Positions 1 through 8,529 of a DNA stretch of 64,000 nucleotides are shown here, piece after piece (positions within the stretch are counted from its first letter, which is position 1; each line of letters opens with the position of its first letter). The position numbers and the translations under genes were made by a program. A model generated the notes under the pieces. That model searched no databases. It was not told the DNA's origin and saw only the letters and a list, made by a program, of their open reading frames with translations. This DNA is from Erinaceus europaeus (taxonomy: Eukaryota > Chordata > Mammalia > Eulipotyphla > Erinaceidae), in NCBI RefSeq assembly GCF_950295315.1, contig NC_080162.1:67431760-67495759 (forward strand), given 5' to 3'.

Positions 1-800
1 ATCGCACTCTGTCATTTCACAAACATCTCATAAAAACTGCAGCAAAGGTGGGCGTGAGGAATAACATCATTGCAAGACTGGCCAGCTCCTCATGGGGCGC
101 GAGCGCTTCCACACTACGATCATCATCTCTGGCATTATGCTATTCCTCTGCAGAATACTGTGCCCCAGTATGGTTCCGTAGCCCCCATGTCCACTTGGTC
201 GATTCCAAATTATATTCCTCCATGAGGATAATTTCTGGAACCATCCGTTCCACCCCGGTTCCATGGCTGCCAGTTCTTAGCAACATCGCCCCGCCAGATA
301 TTCGTCGGGATGCGGCATCATCTAAGTTCATTTTCCACGTCTACGCTCGACCGGACCTGCCAATATACGCAGATATCTTCGCCCACCCTATCCAACGCTT
401 GACGTCTCATCACCCAATCTGGTCCCCTACGCCTACAGTGAACTTAACTTCTCTGTTCCAGTCTCTTGGAAACAGAGCTGGCAGTCAGCAGAGGTAAAGA
501 ACAAACACCTCATCACAGACCCCTGCAAGCGTCAACCGGCTTTGACCTAGCACGTTATGATTGGGCCCTCCTCAATCGCTATCGAACAGGCCATGGCCGG
601 TGCGCCGCTATGTTCCATCGCTGGGGAGCCAGAGACGACCCGAACTGCCCCTGCGGCTACAGACAGACTATGACCCACATAGTCAATGACTGCCACCTCT
701 CCAGATTCAAAGGAGGTCTCGAAACTTTACATCAGGCTCAACCTGATGCTGTTGACTGGCTATGGAAGAAGGGCAAACACTAGAAGAAGAACTACAGTTT
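1..800 (+). mobile_element. Vingi-like (Ingi-related) non-LTR retrotransposon, 3' end of the ORF, decayed
   Basis: Coding sequence is open from position 3, so the element continues left of the window. The reading frame gives the region after the reverse transcriptase core. It has a RNNIIARLA...WGAS block, then AEYCAPVW, then STPVPWLPVLSNIAPP, and ends with RTGHGRC and a CPCG...H...C knuckle near 640-700; the stop is at 781-783. This C-terminal layout is typical of Jockey/Ingi-type elements of invertebrates. The Vingi clade was described from hedgehogs, which fits the SINEs here. The ORF is broken: frame shifts near 455-470 and again near 525-540 move the similarity through three frames. No target duplication can be seen because the 5' end is outside. 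Clade assignment is from memory of the motif pattern and was not searched. Confidence 0.8.
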
Positions 801-839
801 ATTGGGGTTTCACTCTGTACTGACCTTTGCTTTATTTCT

Positions 840-1090
840 TAGTGCCCATCTATACATAAGATCTGATAGTCATCTTTCTGACTTGGTTTGCTCAACGTGA
901 GCTCATCCAGTTTCATCCATGTTGTAGCAAAAGAAATTTCATCATTTCTTACAACTGCATAAGGTTCCATTGTGCATATATTCTTTAGTTTCCTTAGCCA
1001 CTCATCTGTTGAACAGTTGGAGTGTTTACAAAACTGGGTTTTACATATAACACTGTCATGAACATAGGTGTGCCTAGACCTGGTTGGACA
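840..1090 (-). mobile_element. Old L1 ORF2 fragment, antisense
   Basis: Plus-strand words such as TTTCATCCATGTTG, GGTTCCATTGTG and CCACTCATCTGTTGA are the reverse complement of the mammalian L1 ORF2 3' portion (the WyIYTMEYY region). The piece is heavily mutated and its edges are unclear. It directly follows the Vingi element, which probably inserted next to or into it. Confidence 0.6.
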
Positions 1091-1094
1091 AGAG

Positions 1095-1585
1095 GGTTTT
1101 TTTTTTTTATTATTCTGATTGGTTGAAGTTCTCTCCTTTCTGTCATCTTCAATAACTATAACAGGTTTAGACTATTTCACCCAGTCTTTGGTCACCACTT
1201 TCTATTTGTGGTGCTTTTTCCAGAATGTCCTCAACCTCAAGAAAACATATACATTTTTCTACATTTCCTTGTCTACAACATCAGAATTCTCTAGATCTCC
1301 TAGGCACCTTGGGTCTGGAAATTATCTTTGTCATATCCACATGTCTTTGAGGCACCAAGATCAGAGCTTGAAAAAGGAAACTTTATTATATAAGACTATA
1401 TCTTTCTTGCTTCTTTTTCTTTTAGAAAAGGATGACATTGAGGACATTGCATCCTACTTTCTAATGCTACAATACTGACAGCAAATTCTATGCATGGCTG
1501 CAAATAACTTCATTCTATTCATGGAAGACCCTAATTTCTGTCCAGATTTTCTGCCAATGACCCATGTTCTAGATAAAGTTAGAAG
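1095..1585. other. No recognised feature
   Basis: AT-rich sequence. A 119-codon open frame at 1119-1478 has no domain, low-complexity Phe/Leu/Ser composition and no support as a gene. Part may be a diverged upstream segment of the R copy that follows. Confidence 0.5.
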
Positions 1586-1589
1586 AGAG

Positions 1590-2125
1590 AGCTCTCTCTT
1601 GGAATATACCTAAAATAGACTTCCTAGCTCCTTTCCACATAAAGACTATTAGTTCCATCTACTCTATTCTTACCTTGAATTTCCTGATTATTAAACAACT
1701 TTTCTACCTTTATATCTTACGCTTTCCAGCCACCAAGTTGTAGATGCTACCATGATGCCATCCTGACTTTCCTGGGTAGATGACCTCACCAAGATGTCCT
1801 GGAGCCTCACCTCTCTAGAGCCCTATCTCACTAGGGAAAAACAGAAACAGACTAGGGATATGGATGAACCTGCCAGTGCTCATTCTCAGCAGAGAAGCAA
1901 TTACAGAAGGTAGACCTTCCAAGACCTTCTTCTTCCATAAAGAATTTTGGTCCATACTTCCACAGGCAAAATCATAGAGAAGCTTCCAATGGAGGGGGTA
2001 GGATACAGAACTTTGGTGGTGGGAATTATATGGAATTGTACCCCTTTTATCATAGAACCTTGTTAATCATTATCAAATCACTAATAAAAAGCTACAATAA
2101 AACATATAGAACTTAGCAAAAAAAA
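1590..2125 (+). mobile_element. Family R retroposon, 3' part, old copy
   Basis: Carries the R landmarks in order: a CCTAAAATAGACTTCC block, CAGCCACCAAG followed by ATGCTACCATGATG, AAGCAATTACAGAAGG, ACTTTGGTGGTGGGAATT, then AATAAAAAG. Non-coding. Diverged from the copies at 47-62 kb, so it belongs to an older subfamily. The tail resembles L1 3' UTRs in this window. Confidence 0.75.
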
Positions 2126-2164
2126 AGAGCCCTAATCCTTTCTTTAAAATTAACTCATTATTAA

Positions 2165-2395
2165 GCTATCTTTTTAATTTTTTAAAAATGTATTATCTTT
2201 ATTTATTATATAGAGACAGCCAAAAATTGAGAGGAAGGGGAAGATAGGGAGAGAAACAGAGAGACACCTGCAGCACTGCTTTACCACTTGTGTAGTTTTC
2301 CCCTTCCAGGTGAAGAGCAGGGGCTTGAACCAGGTCCTTGTGTATTATAACATATGCACTCAACCAGGTGCCCCACCACCTGGCCCCCATTATTA
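2165..2395 (-). mobile_element. tRNA-derived SINE (ERI-type, older subfamily)
   Basis: The reverse complement shows the tRNA-like head (GGTGGGGCACCTGGTTGA), the CACCTGGAAGG middle, GCAGGTGTCTCTCTG, and an A/T-rich tail at 2165-2215. The Pol III boxes are degraded. Confidence 0.8.
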
Positions 2396-2569
2396 AGCTC
2401 TTTAGTTCTCTAAAATTCCTTCTTCCATCCCAATAAATTTACAATTCAGAGATAGAATAGGCATTTTATCAATTGCCATATGCAGTGTTATTATTGGAAT
2501 TGTTAATCCTAAATTATTTTCAGTGTTACAAAATATGTGCCATTTGGTAATCAAAAACTCAAATTTTAA

Positions 2570-2893
2570 ATTTTCTTACTAGTGATTTGGATGAGGCTCA
2601 CAGAATTATAATACTTCATGAGTACTGTTTTACTCTATACCCACCACCAAAGTTTTGTGCTCCATTCCTCATAATCATAGTTCTCAAAGTCTGGGATGGC
2701 TTGGTTTTCTTTTCTTTCTTTTTCTTTTTTTGCCAATTCATATGATTTCATTATATATTATTCATATGTGAGCAAAACCATCTAATAGTTACCTTTCACC
2801 TCTTATTTCATTAAGCATAAACACCTCAAGTTCTGTCCATTTATCCCAAAGGATGCAATATAACATTTTTTTAAAGTTTTTAAAATTGCAGAG
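2570..2893 (-). mobile_element. Old L1 (3' end), left part; interrupted by the retroviral insertion
   Basis: On the minus strand this is the end of L1 ORF2 running into a 3' UTR with the CAAAACTTTGGTGGTGGGTA word (plus-strand 2640-2665). It stops exactly at the target duplication and resumes at 7458. The uninterrupted L1 at 39.75 kb shows the same junction (GCTGAGTAGTATTCC), which confirms that the two flanks were once contiguous. Confidence 0.8.
2888..2893. repeat. 6-bp target-site duplication, left copy
   Basis: GCAGAG directly precedes the terminal TGTTG of the left LTR and recurs at 7452-7457 directly after the terminal CAACA of the right LTR. Six base pairs is the usual duplication length of betaretrovirus-like (class II) integrases. 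Confidence 0.85.
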
Positions 2894-3337
2894 TGTTGTT
2901 TTCGACGGGTTATGTTGTTTTCACCGGGCTGGCTTCACAGGTGGGTAACAGACGACGAGAGACTCATGGTTGAGCTGTAGGCAGTATCTCTTTATTCATG
3001 CAGGACGCAGCGCAATCTAAGCTGAGCTGAGCTAAACTAAAGGTACAGTACTGTAAAACTCACAATGCTGTCTTTATATATACTTGTCAAGTAAGGTGGA
3101 AACAGGATGTGACATAGAGAGGGTGGAGAGAAAAGTGACTGGTGAAAATCAGAGTGTGACAAAGAGGGGGCAGAGCAGGCGAGAATCCTATCACTGAATC
3201 ACAAATGCCCTGGAGGGAGGGTGGAACTTGTTAACAGTGGTTATGTAAATAGAATGAAGTGGTTATGTAAATAGAATAGTGTTAGGCAGGGGGGATTTAA
3301 ACCAAATGAAACAGAAGGGGTCTCATGCATACCAACA
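2894..3337 (-). repeat. Left LTR (type A, IAP/betaretrovirus-like), 444 bp
   Basis: Reads TGTTGGTATG...GAAAACAACA on the minus strand, with the expected TG...CA ends. The minus strand shows a TATATATAAAG TATA element (plus 3072-3083) and an AATAAA signal (plus 2991-2996). A long U5 ends at 2894. It is unrelated by eye to the right LTR in length, promoter spacing and sequence. Confidence 0.85.
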
Positions 3338-3352
3338 ATTCCCCCTTTCTTT
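3338..3352 (-). promoter_or_regulatory. Polypurine tract of retrovirus A
   Basis: A run of A/G on the minus strand immediately upstream of the LTR TG. In retroviruses this primes plus-strand DNA synthesis and fixes the left end of the 3' LTR. Confidence 0.8.
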
Positions 3353-3511
3353 TTAACTAATGGCCATTGTGGGGTGAACAGAAACCTATATCGTACAGGC
3401 GTTTTCAAAAGAACTGGCATAAGACATGGAAAACAAAATAGGCGAACAGCAATAACCAGTGTGATGCCAAGGGAAGCTTTTCTTGCCTCAAATAGCAAGG
3501 CCTAGCAAGCG

Positions 3512-3600
3512 AAAGGGCATTTCTTGCCTCTGGGAACGCTTCATGCCTCTGGGGGGCATCTCTTGCCTCAAAGGGCGTTTCATGCCTCTGTGGGCATAAC
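3512..3600 (-). repeat. Imperfect ~20-bp tandem repeat inside retrovirus A
   Basis: About four units in which GCCTCTGGG or GCCTCAAAGGG alternates with CATTTCTTGCCTC or CGTTTCATGCCTC on the plus strand. On the minus strand it gives a periodic peptide (PQRHE / EARDA) in a frame with no other support, so a DNA or RNA role is as likely as a coding one. Confidence 0.7.
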
Positions 3601-3658
3601 CTAATAAGGAGGGGGAGTTTTCTGCCTCTGGGACAGAGAGATAGACGCGTTAGCATTC

Positions 3659-5197
3659 ATGGTTCGCCAAGGGAGAAATAGGTCTGTGCAGGTCTTAGGG
3701 AAAGAACCGGATTTAATCATTCTGCCCTTTTCTCTCACAGATACAGAGTGGCTTATACGCCATCATTCCTGCTTTGCCATAAGCTTCATGGGGTTTCCAG
3801 GACAAATAGATAACCATTTTCCTTCTAATAAATTGATAGCTTCTTTACCTCTTCTGCCTCTACTAGCACCTAAACTTTTCTCTCAGGATCCCATTCCCTC
3901 TGCTCCTACAATCTTTACTGATGGAGGAAAAAGGGGAGCTGCTGCCCTTATATATTACCCAGACAAACAATCTCCTAAACCTCTCTTTGCTGAGCTTCCA
4001 GATAATTCCCCTCAGTACAAAGAACTTTATGCTGTTTTTCTTGCACTAAAAGCTGTACCAGAATCCTTCAACCTTTTTTCTGACAGTGTGTATACTGTGT
4101 ATACTGTTAACTTACTTCCATGGCTTGCTCGTTCTTATGTGAAAATTGATGACAACCCACTTTCCCCTCTCTTGATTCAAATCACCTCTATGCTCTGTTC
4201 TCGAACCCAACCACTGTATATTCAACACCTTCGTTCCCACAGCCCTCTTCCTGGTTCCCTGTCCGAAGGGAATGCCGCAGTTGACCGCCTTGCCTCCACA
4301 GGAACTTTCCCAGTCTCTGTCTCTGATCCTGCTAATTTTCATTCTCTAACCCATGTTAATCTTAAAGGCCTTCGAGCTCGATTCCCTGATGTTCCTGTAC
4401 CACAGTTAAAACATATCCTCGCTACATGCTCTTCTTGTGCAAGTCTCATAAAGACACCTGCTATCCAGACCCTTGGGGTTAACCCCCGAGGTTTAAAAGC
4501 TAATGCTATTTGGCAAATTGATGTCACCCACAGACCAAACTTTGGCAAACAAAAATGTGTGTTTGTCTCAATTGATACCTTTTCTAAATTTATGTGGGCT
4601 ACAGCTCAGACAGGAGAAAGTGCTAAAAAGCTTGTAAGCCATATGCTCTCTTGTTTTGCCGTTATGGGGGTCCCATTATTTTTGAAAACAGACAATGCAC
4701 CTATGTTTACAAGCAAACAATTTAACGATTTTTGTTCCCTCTGGAATATTACTCATACCACGGGCATTCCCTATAATCCACAGGGACAAGGCATTGTCGA
4801 GAGGGCCCATCAAACTCTGAACGCTCAACTAAATAAAGATAAAGGAGGAACATATCCCCCCAATATCCAGCTAGCAAAAGCCTTAACTACATTAAATCTC
4901 TTTAATATTTACAATAACTCGGCCTTACCCCCCATTATTCTTCACTGGCAAACACCATCTACCCTCCCATCTATTAAGGTCAAATGGAGAGACCCACTCG
5001 ACAAAATCTGGAAAGGGCCTGACCCATTATTGACCATGGGAAGGGGTTTCGCATGCATTTTTCCTCAAAATTTCTCTAAACCTGTCTGGGTTCCTGCCCG
5101 CCATGTCCGACAATACCCGCAGGATGGCGCTGTTATTCCTGAAGAACAAGAAATACTACAAGAGGACCAGATGCAGGATACATCCCAGGACCCGTAA
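3659..5197 (+). CDS. pol: Retroviral pol fragment: RT connection, RNase H, integrase (open frame)
   Basis: A 512-codon open frame from the composite provirus. The first ~10 codons probably lie in or beyond the junction, so the ATG at 3659 is not a natural start; pol is normally made by frameshifting from gag. Domains: RT connection about 11-80; RNase H about 84-215 with D88, E122, D142 and D209; integrase zinc domain H228/H232/C257/C260; catalytic core D288, D345, E381 with exactly 35 residues between the last two; C-terminal DNA-binding domain about 440-487. All catalytic residues are present and there is no internal stop. The betaretrovirus-like (class II) assignment comes from these motifs and the 6-bp duplication. 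Odd point: an in-frame 9-bp duplication at 4087-4104 adds three residues beside D142. No gag, protease or RT palm remains, so it cannot be an autonomous element. Confidence 0.9.
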   Translation: MVRQGRNRSVQVLGKEPDLIILPFSLTDTEWLIRHHSCFAISFMGFPGQIDNHFPSNKLIASLPLLPLLAPKLFSQDPIPSAPTIFTDGGKRGAAALIYYPDKQSPKPLFAELPDNSPQYKELYAVFLALKAVPESFNLFSDSVYTVYTVNLLPWLARSYVKIDDNPLSPLLIQITSMLCSRTQPLYIQHLRSHSPLPGSLSEGNAAVDRLASTGTFPVSVSDPANFHSLTHVNLKGLRARFPDVPVPQLKHILATCSSCASLIKTPAIQTLGVNPRGLKANAIWQIDVTHRPNFGKQKCVFVSIDTFSKFMWATAQTGESAKKLVSHMLSCFAVMGVPLFLKTDNAPMFTSKQFNDFCSLWNITHTTGIPYNPQGQGIVERAHQTLNAQLNKDKGGTYPPNIQLAKALTTLNLFNIYNNSALPPIILHWQTPSTLPSIKVKWRDPLDKIWKGPDPLLTMGRGFACIFPQNFSKPVWVPARHVRQYPQDGAVIPEEQEILQEDQMQDTSQDP

Positions 5198-7090
5198 TAC
5201 GACATGGCAGAACCTACAAAATCTGGCTCACAGAGACCTCTTTCCTACCCTTTCCCTGTATGTCTTATGTTATAACTGGCCAGTTGTTTTTGTGAGTGTG
5301 TTGAATGACAAAAAAAAAAACCTTTTTTTTGTATGACCCATCTGCTTGGAGTACTCTAAAAGGTAATTGGCTTTATATAAAAATGCTGGACACAGCTAAA
5401 GTTTCTGGAGACGTCCAGAAACATTCAAAAAATTTTTTTTCTTTCTCCCTCTTTTGAATTTTATATATAGTTTTGGTATATATGTAAGTGTTTAGTCTTA
5501 AACTGTGTGACTAATGACAGATTTAAATTTGTTTTTAAATAATGTGTTTTTATAACAAAAGTTCTTTTTCCTCCAGTTTGTTATAACTAAATGTTTATGG
5601 GTATGTCTCAAGTTTGGTAACACTAACTTAACGGTCAAAAGTGTAACCCTACAGCTACACTTTTACCAGACAAGGTAAAAATTAATTTGTTAAGGTAACT
5701 TACTATTTAGGTAAAAGTCTAAATGTTCAACGTGACTATTCATTCCCCAAACTAAACTATATAAATTTTATATACAGGACACCTTTGAAGGGCCCCCAAA
5801 GGTGCCCTGTAAACTATCTTGTGGAAATTAATCCACAACAGATCTGGCATCAATCTGGCACTGTAAACATTAAAATCATTGTCACGAATATGCGTTAACT
5901 CTCTAAGCAATTTGAGTCTGTTTAAAATACATATTTTAGCTAAAATTGGTCTCAAGATCCTGCGGTAGAGGCTGCTACAGGAGGTCACATTAGATGACCT
6001 TTAAATAAAATCATAAAGAGATTCTAAACCAATTATAATCATCGAGGTATCAACTATAACAAACCTATAACTTGTTACAAGTTCAAATTAACCACAAGAA
6101 GCAGATTGTTTGTGTTTCTTTCACAGGAATCCCGGAAAAACCATCTGAACCCCTGCACACCCTGACGTCACCCACTAGATGGCACGACTACAGTGGCACA
6201 CCCCCTGAAACCCTAGATGTCACTCAATGTGATCTGAAGAACCTGATACACAGACTCCAAGGACAGAACTTTCTTCATGCCTGGTTACCGTTCCTGTTTC
6301 TGACCTGCTTGTCACGTGTTGGCAGTTCCAGCTGGCTATCTACAGAAAAGCAACATTCCAGCGGCTGACCTCCCTCATGCAGCGTTGCATCCCCTGCCAA
6401 TTCTTCCCCTAGCCATCTACTTCGGACTGAGACTTGTATCGGACTTTCTGACATACCCTATATACATTTTACACAATTTTGAAGCAGCTTATTTCCCTTC
6501 ACGCTGCTGGTTTTTCATAGACTGATCCTGAGTAATTCATAGACTTTACAGACTATTGCCTTGAGGACTATACAATGCCAAACAGCCCCTCTGTTTGGTG
6601 GGTCATGCCTCCCGCCTCCCCCTCATTATGTACCCTCGCCCCTTTCCCCACCCAAACAGGGAATGTTCCTTTACACACCAATCCTTCCCTTCACACCACA
6701 CTGGCTTTTACTACTCCCCTACTTGTCCCTTCCTATTTTGTTATATCATTTAGGCTTATTCCCAAAAGGTTTCTGCCCCATGATAGTCTTTTACAGACTT
6801 TGTACATCTTATGCAATTACTAGATAGAAAGATAGAAAAGATGTAGAGATATTGTGAAGAGATGGTTGAGCAGGCTGCTCTTAAACCTATGAGATGAGTC
6901 TCTCCAGGTAAGTCTCTCTCTCTAAAGAGGGGTTGAGCACAGGAGGACGCATAAATCTCACAAGGTTCGCAGCCATTTAAGCCTTCCATCCTCCACAGAA
7001 AGTCCTACATCTTCCCACCTGAGCATGGCATTCCTCTAAAACATTTAAGCCTGCTCCATTCCATTTTTCTTTACTGTGTCCATTTAGATA
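5198..7090 (+). pseudogene. Retrovirus B, post-pol segment without readable env
   Basis: Lies between pol and the 3' LTR, where env would be. All three frames are interrupted every few dozen codons. The longest frames (6072-6368 and 6561-6827) are under 100 codons and show only Leu/Pro-rich hydrophobic stretches, with no surface or transmembrane subunit motif recognised. It is either a decayed env or a non-coding filler of the kind seen in env-less class II elements. Confidence 0.55.
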
Positions 7091-7108
7091 TAAAGGGATA
7101 GGAGGAGA
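7091..7108 (+). promoter_or_regulatory. Polypurine tract of retrovirus B
   Basis: TAAAGGGATAGGAGGAGA directly before the LTR terminal TGTTG. Priming site for plus-strand synthesis; together with the TG it fixes the LTR start. Confidence 0.8.
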
Positions 7109-7451
7109 TGTTGCTGAGGAGTTATTCTGATGCAGTCTCCGCCCCCAGGTTTTACTACACCGCGCGAAACCCTAGCATTGCCCCCTTCAACCAATCCTGG
7201 CCCTACTCGTCACCTCTGGTTGTCGCCCAATAAAAAGCCCCCTCACCCCCCCCCCCTCTCTGGGCTCTCAGCTCTCCCTCTCTGAGGTCTCGCTCCCTGC
7301 TCTCCCCCCCGTGGTGAGCCATTGCTGGCTGGCTCCACGTGGTCTGAACCAAACGCCCCCCATCCTATAATAAAGATTTGTGTACCCCTTTGCTCTGGAC
7401 GTCCGCTCTCTTCTCCGCGGTGCAGCCTGACACCAGACCACCACAACAACA
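7109..7451 (+). repeat. Right LTR (type B), 343 bp, plus strand
   Basis: Starts TGTTGCTGAG and ends CACAACAACA, with a 5-bp TGTTG/CAACA terminal inverted repeat. A CCAAT box lies at 7191-7195, a TATA-like AATAAAA at 7229-7235 and a polyadenylation signal AATAAA at 7369-7374. U3 is C/T-rich, unlike the AT-richer left LTR. It is followed by the second GCAGAG. Confidence 0.85.
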
Positions 7452-7457
7452 GCAGAG
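7452..7457. repeat. 6-bp target-site duplication, right copy
   Basis: GCAGAG, identical to 2888-2893. The next bases (TAGAATTCC) continue the interrupted L1. Confidence 0.85.
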
Positions 7458-7870
7458 TAGAATTCCACTGAACAAATATCCCATAACTTCTTTACTCAGT
7501 TGTCTATCCACAAACACTTAGTTTACATCTATAATGTGGCTTATATGGATAATGCAACTATGAATACAGAAGCGCATACATCCTTTAAAATTTGTGCTTT
7601 TATATCCTTTGAATATACATGTAGGAACAGTATTGCTGGATTATAAGGTATTTCTATTTTTATTTACTTGAGGATTTTCCATACTGTTTTCCAAAGGGGT
7701 TGCACTCATTTATATTCCCAACAACAGTGTATCAGAATTCTTTTATTTCCACATCATGGCCACCATTTGTATTTTCCTGTTTTATTGAGGTAAACCATTC
7801 TCACAGTTTTGAGGTACAATCTCAGTGTAGTTTTTAAATGCATTTCTTTAATTATAACAAAGATATGCTG
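7458..7870 (-). mobile_element. Old L1 ORF2, right part of the interrupted copy
   Basis: The plus strand shows TAGAATTCCACTG, ATTGCTGGATTATAAGG, CATACTGTTTTCCA and CCAACAACAGTGTAT, the antisense of L1 ORF2. It continues the fragment ending at 2893. Confidence 0.85.
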
Positions 7871-8074
7871 ACATTAAATAAAAAAGAGAAGTGAATATAC
7901 AGTTTAAATGAGGTAATTATTTTCTGGAAAAAAGGGATAAATAAACACTGCAAGATATTTCAATGAAATTCTTAAAGTAAAGACAATAGAAATATTCTCA
8001 ATAATTTTAACATAAAAGAATTCCTATGAAGATGGGGTAAGTAGTTTTACATCAAATTACCTACCAATAGGTTT

Positions 8075-8200
8075 ATGGGGGGTAGATAGCATAATGGCTA
8101 TGCAAAAAGACTGTCATGCCTGAGGCTACAAAAGCCCCAGTTTCAATGCCTTATGGTCAACCAAAGTTGAACAGTACTCTGGTTAAAAATTTTTAAAAAA
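8075..8200 (+). mobile_element. tRNA-derived SINE, family 3
   Basis: Reads GGTAGATAGCATAATGGCTA, CATGCCTGAGGCT and AGTTGAACAGTACTCTGG. It lies directly upstream of a family 1 SINE, which inserted into its A-rich tail. Confidence 0.8.
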
Positions 8201-8466
8201 AGGAACTCCTGCGGTAGCGCAGCGGGTTAAGCGCAGGTGGCACAAAGAGCAAGGACAGGCATAAGCAACTCCTTTCAAGTCCCGGCTCCCCACCCGCAGG
8301 GGAGTCGCTTCACAGTTGGTGAAGCAGGTCTGCAGGTATCTTTCTCTCCTCCTCTCTGTCTCCCTCTCTCCATTTCTCTCTGTCCTAACAATGATGATAT
8401 CAATAACAACAACAATAGTAACTACAGCAATAAAACAAGGGCAACAAAAGGGAATAAATAAATATT
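8201..8466 (+). mobile_element. tRNA-derived SINE, family 1 (ERI-type), well preserved
   Basis: The A box TAGCGCAGCGGG at about 8214 is perfect. The B-box region is degraded (TTTCAAGTCCC). The usual GAAGCAGGTCTGCAGGTAT middle, CT-rich block and AATAAATAAATA tail follow. A Pol III-type internal promoter is inferred. Confidence 0.9.
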
Positions 8467-8529
8467 TTAAAACATTAAAAAAAGAACACTTCTTCAAATT
8501 ATTTACCAATAGCAACATTAATATTCAGT

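Larger units (their letters stand above)
3338..3660 (-). pseudogene. 3' internal remnant of retrovirus A, with polypurine tract
   Basis: The minus strand ends in the purine tract AAAGAAAGGGGGAAT (plus 3338-3352) directly before the LTR. Upstream, a short frame encodes a hydrophobic stretch (GITLVIAVRLFCFPCLMPVL) followed by a basic tail running into the purine tract. This could be the membrane anchor of a decayed env, but it is too short to be sure. The stretch also contains the tandem repeat at 3512-3600. Confidence 0.65.
2894..7451. mobile_element. Composite class II endogenous retrovirus: two different 3' halves joined head to head
   Basis: Left end: an LTR on the minus strand (2894-3337) preceded, in its own direction, by a purine tract and about 320 bp of 3' internal sequence. 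Right end: a different LTR on the plus strand (7109-7451) preceded by its own purine tract, a non-coding 1.9-kb segment and pol. The halves meet between about 3656 and 3695. Both outer ends are therefore U5 ends (...ACAACA), and one GCAGAG duplication flanks the unit. There is no 5' LTR, primer-binding site, gag or protease. The simplest reading is that two broken or incomplete cDNAs were joined before integrase inserted the product. Later rearrangement of two separate proviruses would not leave a shared duplication. Confidence 0.8.

Noticed and set aside
466..783. Separate small gene
   Set aside because: It is the last third of the Vingi frame after frame shifts, with the same motif order as relatives.
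3241..3656. Intact env gene on the minus strand
   Set aside because: Only short frames; one hydrophobic stretch is not enough, and one frame runs into the LTR.
2894..7451. One ordinary provirus with paired 5' and 3' LTRs
   Set aside because: The two LTRs differ in length, sequence and signals, lie in opposite orientation, and each has a polypurine tract on its inner side.
8201..8466. tRNA genes suggested by A and B boxes
   Set aside because: The boxes belong to tRNA-derived SINEs: no cloverleaf is complete and each is followed by a SINE body and A-rich tail. The same applies to the other SINEs.
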